Under the pieces are notes generated by a model. The model was not told the DNA's origin. It ran no database searches and saw only the letters and a list, made by a program, of their open reading frames with translations. Below are positions 32,601 through 42,225 of a stretch of DNA of 48,577 nt, piece after piece. The stretch comes from Pelargonium nanum (Eukaryota; Streptophyta; Magnoliopsida; Geraniales; Geraniaceae). The stretch's first letter is position 1; each line of letters opens with the position of its first letter. The position numbers were made by a program, and so were the translations under genes. Location of the stretch: NCBI GenBank assembly GCA_036897485.1, contig JAYMTF010000158.1:1-48577 (forward strand), written 5' to 3'.

Positions 32601-34116
32601 ACACATGAACATAAAGCATAACCTCACACATTTTAGATATGCACAAGTAATTCATAGCAGAGTACTCACTTCAGTCGAATTGGGGATGAGCTGGCGAGTC
32701 ACACCAGAAGATTTAGTTTTCTCTGAACTATCTTCTAAACGCTTAGCAGCTATACATCACCATGCAAAAGATATAATGGATTAAAAACAAATTATGGTTA
32801 AAGAAAGTCAGAAAAAATATAAATCTTGCCGAAGGTTAATTGTATTGCAGACCATGTGGTTAAGAATTGATCTTCTAAAAAAGATAAATGTGGAAGATTT
32901 GTGAACAGATACATATTTTAAGAGAAAAAGAAAAAGGCGCTTACTCTTGGTTGCCGCAGATGAACCACAACACAATGTTTTCTTTGCCCTCTGCGATAGC
33001 ACCAAACCAGCATGTTTTGGGGGTCTTTGGCAAGTCCAATTTATGCCATACCGTGGCTGCACAATACCGATTCTCGCTATACCAAATCCTAAGTTTGGCA
33101 CTTTTACATTTGAAGCTCCTAAGCTACCTGAAACGAGAACTATACCATAATTGACCGAAGTATGTAAGCTCCAAAGCTACTAGAAGTACAAAATCTACAA
33201 TAAATAACATCACCTGTGGATTATTTCTAAAATATGCATAAAAAGCATAACAAGTCCGGATTTTTTTGGAGCAGTTTGTTACTGTGCCAAGTAGCATTGG
33301 AGCTCAATTGTAATTATATATGTTTAAGAACGACAAAGACAAAGCCATGTATGAGATTATGCAGTTGTTTAGAGATTCTTGTGGAACAAATGTAGATGAA
33401 CAACACACTTGTTCTAGGCCTTGCTCTATCAAACATGAAGAATAACCTTTCTTATTCCCATTCCCATCAAAACAATCCGAAAGCTATCTTATTTCTACAA
33501 CATATGATTTATACGAACCACCTCCTTTGACTCTGAAATTTTCATTCATGGATTCACTAGTCCTCACACAAATTGTCCCACAACATACCAAAAAACATAA
33601 TAAATTAAAAACGCACATATTGAACAAAAGAACCTTCAATTTAGTTCCTATTCCAATCAAAATAGCCTAAAAGCTACCTTACTTCAACAACATATGATTT
33701 ATTCAGAACCACCTCCTAATAGAAACTTCCTACCTCTTCCAACAAACCAAAGATTCACATTCATGGATTCAGTAGTTTCCACACAATTGTGCCACTAAAG
33801 CACCACCAAAACATAAGAAATTAAAATCTCACATTCCAAAAGACAAATCCTTCAGTACCCATAGTTACCAATAATCAATCAAAATGAAAGCAACAATACC
33901 AGAGACTGACAAAGTTGGTTGCTTTGATCAATCAAAGAAACATATGGGGATTTCAACACCTACCCAGAATGTGAATGACACTAAATAACAAAACCCATAT
34001 ATCAAAACCTCATGATCCAACAAAAATTCTTGTACCTAAATACCCAATAACACAAATCACAATTGAAACCAAACCAGAAAAAGAATACATAAATATAGGC
34101 ACTCACATGAAGCCAT
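29650..34116 (-). CDS. BADC: BADC protein (biotin/lipoyl attachment domain, non-biotinylated)
   Basis: Nine coding exons on the minus strand: 34116-34107, 33127-32945, 32749-32670, 32013-31954, 31755-31531, 31463-31401, 30309-30241, 30111-30066 and 29720-29650. They encode 268 residues with every phase consistent. BADC proteins are BCCP relatives in the plastid that occupy BCCP sites in heteromeric acetyl-CoA carboxylase and lower its activity, restraining fatty-acid synthesis. Visible here: an N terminus (about 1-75) suited to a transit peptide, a helical block VETLLSEICDTTSIAEFELK, a Ser/Thr/Pro-rich linker, then the lipoyl-type domain from VKSPK through CFIEQLGVQ and VSGQVVKILKKDG to YGDPLIAILPSFPGIKKLK. 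Where BCCP has EAMK, with the biotin-accepting Lys, this protein has EQLG. The sequence is closest to BADC2/BADC3 (At1g52670/At3g15690). The first coding exon is only 10 nt. Three hAT-like MITEs and a possible LTR fossil lie in its introns. Confidence 0.9.
30475..30627. mobile_element. hAT-like MITE, 153 bp, in BADC intron
   Basis: Inverted ends 'tagagctcgcaattcgg' and (complement) 'tagagctgacaattcag' bound a 153-bp element flanked by an 8-bp duplication, gttaggga and gtttggga (7 of 8). The interior is rich in 'gacccgagcc' and 'ggctgggttgg' words. It lies in the intron between exons 31463-31401 and 30309-30241. No coding capacity. Confidence 0.75.
31019..31171. mobile_element. Second 153-bp hAT-like MITE in BADC intron
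   Basis: Starts 'tagagctgacaatttgg' and ends with complement 'tagaccggtcaatg', flanked by attcagag (31011-31018) and attaagag (31172-31179), matching at 7 of 8. It has the same length as the element at 30475-30627, 390 bp away in the same intron, but a diverged interior. It appears inserted in the LTR-like stretch. Confidence 0.7.
31172..31193. repeat. (GA)n tract
   Basis: Seven GA units immediately to the right of the MITE target duplication, in the BADC intron. Confidence 0.7.
32310..32550. mobile_element. hAT-like MITE, 241 bp, in BADC intron
   Basis: The right end, complement 'tagagctggcaattcggg', is the family consensus. The left end 'tataaagcaggcaattt' is a poorer match. The flanks gcttgaac (32302-32309) and gcttggac (32551-32558) match at 7 of 8. 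It lies in the intron between exons 32749-32670 and 32013-31954. Confidence 0.65.
33455..33850. repeat. Direct duplication, about 190-bp period, in BADC intron 1
   Basis: The segment from 33460 ('attcccatcaaaac', 'gaaccacctcct', 'cattcatggattca') repeats from 33650 with about 75-80% identity by eye: 'attccaatcaaaat', 'gaaccacctcct' and 'cattcatggattca' in the same order. Confidence 0.75.
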
Positions 34117-34179
34117 CGGAATCGTCAAAAAGAGGAAGCAGAATCGAAGAACAGAAGCTCAATCCTCAATTCAACAGAG

Positions 34180-36860
34180 ACCCAGTTGAGAACTGACGAA
34201 GAGATTGCATGTGTACGTGGCAGGAGGTAATGAAACGGCGGCGTATTGGAAAAACAAGGTCTGGATGATCCACTGGGGACCCCAGAAAGAGCCGTTAAGT
34301 TCTGGAACTTTGTAGAGTAGCAGCAAGTAGATTGAAGTTGAACCAGACCCACCAAATGCAGCACGTACAGCTGGAATTTCATGACTTTAGCTTATCAAGA
34401 TTTTGCTGAAAGTAGCTGCAAGTTGTTTTGGGGTTTTTGGCTGATAGTGATGACAACTATGGTCTGCGGGTTGGGTTTGGGCCAAGCCTGCTCAGGCTTA
34501 AAACGGGCCGGGCCTGAAATATGTGAGGGCTAGTGGCGGTAATTCAGATTTCGGATTGGATTTGTTTGGATTGACAAAGAGTAATCAGAATTCGATCTGA
34601 AAGTAGTTCAAATTAAGTTCTTTCAGATTGAATTGGATCGGATCGGATAAGATGAAATTTGGTTTTTAGTGTAAAACGACGGATTTTTCCTATTCAATAT
34701 GATTTGATCATATCCGTCTTTTACATGAAAATTTTGATCCAAAATTTGATCATAGCTGCAAGTTATTTTGGGCTTTTTGGCTGATAGTGATAACAAATCG
34801 GGCTGCGGGTTGGGTTTGGGCCAAACTCGTTCAGGCCTAAAGACGGGCCGAGCCAAAAATGTATGTGTGGCTAGAGGCGGCAATTCATATTTCGGATTGA
34901 ATTTGTTTGAAATGACAAAGAGTAATATGAATTCGATCCGAAAGTGGTTCAACTTTAGCCAATCGAGTTGTGGGCCTTGTTTGAGTCAAGCCCACTTGGG
35001 CTTAATGGATTTGACCAAAAAGTATGTTTGTTTATTTGGTCAATGATGGGTCGTAGCCCAATCTTTTATAGTCGGAAGGTACTTTGAAATGTAGTAATAC
35101 CGAAAAATACTCACAGACTCGTAATGAAATTATGGGATAAGATTCTAATAGAAAATAGGACCATGACCTTATTGCACCTAACTAGGTGAACATCTTGGGC
35201 CCAACTTCCATGCCATGTTATGTAACTTAGCTAGTTTGCTAAAATTGGACACTTTGACCAAAAATCAACCCAAGAGGGTAGACAAGAATCTTGCTTAAAG
35301 CATGTCTAGGAGATGTTGAAGGAGACATCTTTTATTTTGCATAGTTGCTTTGCTTTTGAGTTCATAACATGTTCACTTTTTTTTTGAAGATATCTATCAA
35401 GGTCAATGATTAGGAACAAGAGAATCCAATGTAAAATTCAATTAGAACTTGTAATTCATATTTTGAGTCGAGTCTTTTTGGTTTCAGATTGAAAAAACGT
35501 AACCCGAACTAGGGATAACCAAAAAGGTTGAGTAAGGTGGAAATATGTGAAGCGGGTTTGGTCCGGGTCACCGGGTCGGGCCATTTTGAACGTTTAAATT
35601 AAATCCAACTATAAAGAGGTATATATTTTACACATAAAATGTCCGATTGTTCGATCCATTCTGCAATTTTTTTAGGATAAATCAACTCGACCCGAAAAAT
35701 ACTGTTAAATCCAATTTATACGACGTCTTGAACTCAGTTAAACGTTACATATCGAATTTCAAATACTCGCCAGATTCGGTCCAAATTGCCAAATCCAATC
35801 TCAACCTTCTATGCTCTCCTGTTTGAAATAGTAACAACCACTTTCTTTTTTAGGGAATTGATGCTCAGTGGAATCATGATTCATTGCCCAAAATCTCTTG
35901 AAAAAAGTGACCTCTAACTCAGATATTCTTGAATATTGTTCTTTTCATAGTCTGATTCCTAAAGCTTCAAAACTGTGGTCCTTAAGCAAGTACTGAAATT
36001 GCTTTCTTCCTCCAACTTTACCTTTTAATTTCTTGGTTTTTGTTTGATGTTCAAAATATGCATAAAGCACTCCCAAACACACTCATTGGACCACCCCAAA
36101 AAAATGAAAGCAGCCTTAAAATTATGGAGATCATTATTCACATCTTATGCATGTCTAATTAAAATGTGATAATTCGAGTTTCGTATCAAAATTGATTCGC
36201 AATTCTCATATTGATATCCAAAAAATCTAATTTGAACCCAACATGAACGAATGTTTTAATTCGACCCAACCACAAAGTTAAATCAATTAAATCATTGTCT
36301 CTCACTGTATAGAAAACTAAATCAATTAAAATAAAAGTATTATTGCTACTACTATTACTCTCTTGATTGACACACCCAAAAAAAACACAATAATGGATAA
36401 TAGGAATGAAATTAGAAAGAAAGAAAGAAAAAGATAAACACCAAAACACTAAATTACTATACTTCTTCTTATGGGAACACTAACAAAATATATAGTAATA
36501 TAGTTTAATTAATATATGTGACAACATGGATAGACATATATATTATATATGAAAATATAATATAAATAAAATCCATGTTTAATTTCACATATATATCAAG
36601 AAACCTTAGTAGTACTAAATACTAATTAGTAATTAAGTAGTACCCAAAAGAAAATAAACTAAAACTAAAACTAATCATGAGCCTATCGGTTTGGCTGGTC
36701 TCTCTCCTCCCTGGCTGGCTGCATGCATTACCTACAATTAAACAAATAAAAAAGAATTTTAATTAATTTTGTAGCATTAGATAATGTTACATTTATAATA
36801 TTAAATTGAAATATTAATAAATAATAATTTGAATTATTAGAATATATATACCAAAAAAAT
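34180..36860. other. Spacer between BADC and zinc-finger genes
   Basis: About 2.7 kb. The BADC leader and promoter lie at its left, followed by the partial tandem duplication at 34408-34956. A decayed 'guest' repeat patch at about 35440-35830 contains 'ggtccgggtcaccgggtcgg' and 'cggtccaaattgccaaat'. The stretch 35830-36860 is AT-rich without recognised features and may include 3' UTR of the zinc-finger gene. Confidence 0.5.
34408..34956. repeat. Partial tandem duplication upstream of BADC
   Basis: A ~205-bp block at 34408-34612 repeats at 34752-34956, a period of about 344 bp. Shared parts are 'tttttggctgatagtgat', 'gcgggttgggtttgggcc', 'aattca.atttcggattg' and 'gacaaagagtaat'. The block contains the G/C-rich hAT-like 'guest' motif. 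The unit between the two copies is unique. Confidence 0.75.
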
Positions 36861-36872
36861 GGAGAAATAGGC

Positions 36873-37945
36873 CTAAAATGAAGCTTTGTTACTGAGGTCC
36901 CTTGGTGCATTGCATCTGAAACATTCCATTCTGCTAGCAAAATTGTGCTCATTACATCCAGTCCTGCTCAAAAAATTAATTTATTTCCATCAGAAATATG
37001 TTAAGAGTTTTCGCCGATTTCGGGCTAGGTTGAAAATGTCAAATCCGAACCAAACTTGAAAGGGGTTTGAATTTCGGATCACGGTCAAATTTTGATTTTA
37101 CATGAAAAATGTGTAAATATGACCTGATTACCAACGTTTATAATGTGTTTGCTCAATCAAACCCGACTCAAAAATTGGGTGGAACCATTTTCTAAGACTC
37201 GAACTCGCAAAATTGGGTTTCTAGCACCAACGGGCTAGACCCAAATTGACAGTTATGCAAACTCTGAAACCAGCTAAATCTGTGGTCCAAGTCCCACGAC
37301 GAAATTTATTTTGGTTTGGATTCGGACTTGAATTTGGTCCGAAATCTAAATTGTCAATTCTTTATGAAGTATTTACTGTTACTTATTTTGGACACATCGC
37401 ACGGCAAAATCGCACACGTGAAAAAACACATGCAATTATTTACGTGAAAGTGTCGTTGACGAGGCTAATACATATAAAGGTTGATTAAACTCAAATTTAA
37501 CTCACCTAGTGCAAATCCAATCTCCGGACTTCCACCCGGACCTGCCGGCGCTGCCGCTCCCAAACCCGAACCCGCCGCCCCTAGAGCGCGGTGGCGGCAT
37601 GTCAAACTCAAATCCGCCGCCACCGCCGCCGCCGGAGGACTCATCCTTGAACGCGCCACACTTGAAGCAACTAGAGCGGCTAGCAAAGTTGTGCGTGCCA
37701 CAATTTCCAGCCGTGCAATACCAATCCCCGGGTCGGACGTCCGACCCGGTGAACCCGAACCCCGAGCCTCCACCACCAGACCTCCCGCCTCCGAAGCTAC
37801 TACCGAAGTCTCCGCCGCCGAAGCTACCTCCGAAGTCTCCGGCGCCGGAGCCGGACTTGTGGTCCCCACAGCGCTGGCATGAGTCCCTCCTTTGGAAGTT
37901 TAGGTGCTGGCATGACCTGCAGTTCCAATCTCCTGGCCTACTCAT
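36873..37945 (-). CDS. RanBP2-type zinc-finger protein, three fingers
   Basis: Two coding exons, 37945-37506 and 36963-36873, 176 residues. Three RanBP2/NZF-type C4 fingers are visible: residues about 5-27 (GDWNCRSCQHLNFQRRDSCQ then RCG), about 72-97 (GDWYCTAGNCGTHNFASRSS then CFKCG) and about 141-170 (GDWICTRTGCNEHNFASRME then CFRCN). Each begins GDW and has the asparagine-phenylalanine core used by this family to contact single-stranded RNA. Glycine/serine-rich linkers (33-67 and 100-137) separate them. The intron falls inside the third finger (phase 2). The protein resembles Arabidopsis At3g15680; an RNA-binding role is by homology. The region 37510-37945 is markedly GC-rich. A 5' UTR intron is likely, with acceptor at 37958 and donor gtaagt at 38177. 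Confidence 0.9.
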
Positions 37946-38220
37946 AGCTCAATTTCTCTATTAAAAAAAAACATTTATTTTAGTAAATCAACTAGCGATT
38001 AATCATACGAAAACAATTCGAACTTGTAACGTGAGAATCGTCACGTAGATACAGTAAATGTAATGTAATTTATTAAATACGTGAAGAATATGTTGTTACA
38101 TGACTAGTACAACTTGAAATATATTGTACACGTGATGAATTATGATATAACGATGAAGAAAGAAATGAGAAACTTACGTTAAAGAAGTGTAATGAGGATG
38201 TGAAATGAGAGGTGGGAGGG

Positions 38221-38236
38221 TTAGGGTTTATATACA
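38221..38236 (-). promoter_or_regulatory. TATA box with telo-box-like motif
   Basis: The minus strand reads gtatataaaccctaa, a TATA box fused to a telo-box (AAACCCTAA). It lies about 45 bp upstream of the probable first-exon donor of the zinc-finger gene. Telo-boxes are common in promoters of plant translation and growth genes. Confidence 0.55.
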
Positions 38237-38299
38237 AGTGAGAGATAGAGAAAAAAGGAGAATAAATGGAGGGTCGTGCCACTTTTTTTGTGTTGTTGG

Positions 38300-41200
38300 C
38301 AATAGATTATATTCCTTACCAACCTTGATAAATGGAATCAAGAAGTAATAAAAATATTATCGGATTTTAATGTTGGTTGATATTATTTTGAAATGTTTAA
38401 GCGGATATTAAAGTATGTGTGAATAATTTTGTGTACACTTTTATTTGTGCACTTAGATGTTTCATAGTTAAAAACCGACTTTACTTCATTTCATTGATCA
38501 GTATGAGTATTTAGTAGAAAATATAACATCAACTTATAGTAATTTGAACTAGACATTTATTTAAAGCTTGATAGGAAGATATAAGAAGAAATGATATATC
38601 AATTGCGATTAGAGAAAACAATTTGGATATTAGCTCGATTTTTCAAGAGCTTGGGTTGAAAAAGACTTGTCCAACCCCAATTTGGAAGAATTAGCTGATC
38701 ATATTCACGTAATGGAGTAGAGTTATGCATGTAAAATGTGCAGATTCGAATGAATTTGTCTGATTTGACTTAAAAATAATCCGATTCATTTTATGTGATT
38801 CTAATTAGCATAAATAAAATCAAAATTCACATGTCAAGGAGTTCAAATTTAAATTATCAACTCTGGCTCGAATCCAAAATGTGTATATTTGTGCATAGGG
38901 TTTGTACTTTTTAGACGTTGGAAGTGCCATGCATACACACACTTTTTTGGGTGGAGCTATACGTTAGCAATTATAATGACCCACTTTACATGTATTTATT
39001 TATTTTAATATGAATTCTTTTTTATTTAATGTTTGGGGAAATTAGAAAAATCTTTGTTTGTTTATTTTGATATGCTAAAAAGCTTGCAAAAGTGATTTCA
39101 AAATTAGTGTTTTGTTTTGCTTTGAAAACGGTGACCCGAATCAAATCCAAGTTCATGAAATATTTTATACAGTTTTTGTAATAATCTTGGCAGCTTTTTT
39201 TGCTAAATCTTTAAAAATTCTTATAACACATATCTACATTGTTCTTTCAAAACTCTAATGGCTGGTTTGTATTTTAATTTTAAAATTTAATTCATTTTTG
39301 ACGTATACAAAAGAATAAAAATTAACGATAATATAACATACCTATTATTTTGTTAATGAATTGGTTGACTCAGAGTGCGCCGATTGTACAATAAGTCTAA
39401 GAAATTGAGTGTTTTGTGTAAAAAATTACGAGAGAGTGATAATATCATATAATATATTGCGTAAATTGGATATCACTTTGTACAAAATTGAGTTTTATAA
39501 AGAACAAGAAATAAGAGAAAAACCATGGATTTAATTTTATAGCCATGTTATTGGTAATTTATGATAAAACTAACTTCCTCAAAATAAAAGATGACACTAT
39601 TTCGAAACATATTTAGTATCTTTTCTATTATATAGGTTTCTTTTTTGTTTTTGAAATTATATGGATTTAAGAAAGAAAGAGTCCAAATATTTAAATACAA
39701 AGTACTATTCCAAATCTATACCTTCATCTCTAAGAAACCTCTTTTCTCCAAAACATATTCAAAGTGATTGGAGTGTTAGATTTTGGTATCCATAAGTCCA
39801 CATTTATACATATAAAAATATAAAAATAAAAGAAGAATCAAAGAATTGATGTTTTGTATGCTAATATAAGAACATACCTCATCCACAATCCATTTTCTAC
39901 TCAATCAAGTGAACCAAAAACCCTAGAAAAGGCCTTTGACCATGGCATCTAGGTCCCTCAAACAAGCCCTAGATAGCTATCAATCTCAATTCTATAATGT
40001 TTTAACAAACATATAAGAATATTCTAAATTATAAATAAATAAAAACCAATTAAAGGTTGTTCATATTATAGGGCCACTTCTTATATATCTCAATCATCTT
40101 GTCATGTCTCCTTCATTTGAACTTTGGGAATCCACATATGTTGACGGTCTATATTAGGGTAAAGTAATTTTTGCTTTACAAAAATTTGAATATTCTTTTC
40201 TTTTTTCCTACTTAGAAACTATTTTTCATGTGGAAAAGTCAATTGACACATTGAAGAATAGCATCTCAATTTATTCTATACCACCTAATAGTAACACTCA
40301 TTTTGTATATATATATATCGGTCATTTAAATATATTATTTTAAAATTTTCATAGTGACTCGAAATGATTCAAAACTTGATTATTAAGTACTAATTAAGAA
40401 CTGTAATTTTGCTCCAATTGTTCTTTTATTACTTTTCGATCAATTTACTTTCACATAATTGCGCATTATATATTACAAGCGTGCACTTGAATATTATACA
40501 ATATCTTTGAAATGATTTGGAACCAAATTTCTACTTAACCAAATAACATAAATGTAAGGAGATGAAGTTTATATTTAAACACTACATATATATGACACAA
40601 AAGTTTGTGTAGGATGTAAAGAAAGAAGAGGTAGGCACATAAAGAAGAAATATTAATAATTATGAAAAGAGGAATATTAATTAGAAAAAGTTCTTGATTC
40701 TTTTGATTATTAGTGTTGTAAGCAAGTAATAAAGAGAGTGAAAAAGAAGAGCAAATGGTGAGTTTCAATAAATTACAATGATGGAATCACAAGTCTTCGA
40801 GATTTCATTTTGACCATCTTTCTTTTCTTTTCTCTTTTACTCACTGCTGCTGCTGCGGCTTGCTTAGCTGCCAATACACCATTTTCAATCACTTTTTATT
40901 TTATTGTTTGGGCATCATATCATATCTGATTTATGTGCTTTGTGTTAAGTGTTTCTTTTGAATATATTTTGTTTAAAGATGTTTCTTTTGAATATTATGT
41001 CTTAGGAAAAAATATATAAACTGAAGGGAAGAAACTGACTGAGTATAGAATCTCAAATATCAAGACTTTTTTTTACTGTTTGAATAGTGAAGACGCATAA
41101 CTCTAATAGAAAAGCATGCGACACTTGCATTTCATTAAATTGATTTGTCTTTTATTTATGACGTGTCAAACTCTTGTACGTTTAAATGTCGCATCCATTA

Positions 41201-41560
41201 ATTGAAATATTTTTTTTGGTTCTTATTAATGATAGGATATGATAGTGATATAGAAATGAAAATGGTGGGTTGAATTGGATTTTCTTGGGGAAAGAAAAAG
41301 GAGTTTGGTGGCAAAGTGTAAAGGTAGAAAACAAGAAAAGAAGAAGAAAATAAAGAGAAGTGGAAGTGGAAGTGGGTGATTGATTCGATTCTCTTCTCTT
41401 TCTCTAATTCTCATTGGGAATCGTTTCCATGCAATGCAATGACTACGACCATCTACTCTACCTTACATGCATTCTTCATTTCAATTTATAAAATATTTCA
41501 GCTAAAAAAGAAGACAAAAAAATGATAAAGTTCAGGATTTTTATAGGTTTAAGAAGGGCT
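38300..41560. other. Long AT-rich spacer
   Basis: About 3.3 kb without a recognised gene. A decayed hAT-like patch lies at about 38690-38880 ('ttatcaactctggctcg'). The rest is low-complexity AT-rich sequence with scattered homopolymers. Short frames were judged spurious, and a search by eye for common conserved plant microRNAs found none. Confidence 0.5.
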
Positions 41561-41569
41561 TTACTATCA

Positions 41570-41905
41570 AGGCGAGTCAAGTGGTTTAACCGTTTCGAAT
41601 TCTCTTTGAGGTCTCGGGTGGGCCGTTCATTTGTCCCGGACCGGACCGAAAACCCGACACCCGGACTGGTTTGACCCGGTTGTGGTCCGATTTACTCGGT
41701 TTTTCTCTTTTTTATTTTTTTAATAAAAAATAATCATATTAATTTCCTATCCTAACCCAATTTTAATGACCGGACCGGATCAAAGGATAAATGTGGCAGA
41801 CCGGGTTTCCAGGTCATGGCAAAAATTGAACAGCCCTACTCTCGGGGTTCGAACCTCCCTATAAACGGTATGGAGTATCGGATACAAATTGTCTGCTCTA
41901 GTCTC
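41570..41905 (+). mobile_element. tRNA-derived SINE interrupted by a MITE
   Basis: Left part 'caagtggtttaaccgttt' and 'ctctttgaggtctcggg', right part 'ctctcggggttcgaacctcc' and 'acggtatggagt'. Ignoring the inserted element at 41619-41838, the order and words match the SINE in the lectin intron (5735-5912, complement), including B box and 'acggtatggagt'. The outer ends were not resolved. Confidence 0.65.
41619..41838. mobile_element. hAT-like MITE, 220 bp, nested in SINE
   Basis: Ends 'tgggccgttcatttg' and (complement) 'tagggctgttcaatttt' are inverted repeats. The flanks gtctcggg (41611-41618) and ctctcggg (41839-41846) are an 8-bp duplication matching at 7 of 8. The interior is rich in 'ggaccgg' and 'acccgg' words. 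It splits a SINE, so it is younger than that copy. Confidence 0.75.
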
Positions 41906-42225
41906 AACTTATGTTACCAACAACCCACAAGGTCAATATATCATATTTGTTTTGTGTACAAGATTTATAGTGCTACAGTACAAGATGGCTTTCACAAAAA
42001 AAAAAACCTAAGGAACAAAGATGAACTTATCAGCAATACAACTTTGTATATGGTAACTAAAACATGAAAATCATTTACAATCACCAAAAATCATATCCTC
42101 AGAAGACTTTTGATATCATACATGGTTTCAAGATGGGACCAATATTTGCATGATAAAAGCAACACAAGTTCTAATTATAACAATTGTAGTAGATCAACAC
42201 ATGAAACGAATCTTAGTTTAGAGTT

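Noticed and set aside
34125-34382. Minus-strand 85-residue open frame upstream of the BADC start
   Set aside because: Its frame does not join the BADC exons; the MASC start at 34116 gives the family-like N terminus, so this stretch is leader and promoter.
37481-37964. Plus-strand proline/alanine-rich open frames over the zinc-finger gene
   Set aside because: They are antisense shadows of the GC-rich glycine-coding sequence; the minus-strand frame has three proper RanBP2 fingers.
39942-40016. Short plus-strand frame starting MASRSLKQALDSYQSQFYNV
   Set aside because: Only 24 codons, no donor that extends it into another coding exon was found, and no family was recognised; it could be a gene remnant but cannot be supported.
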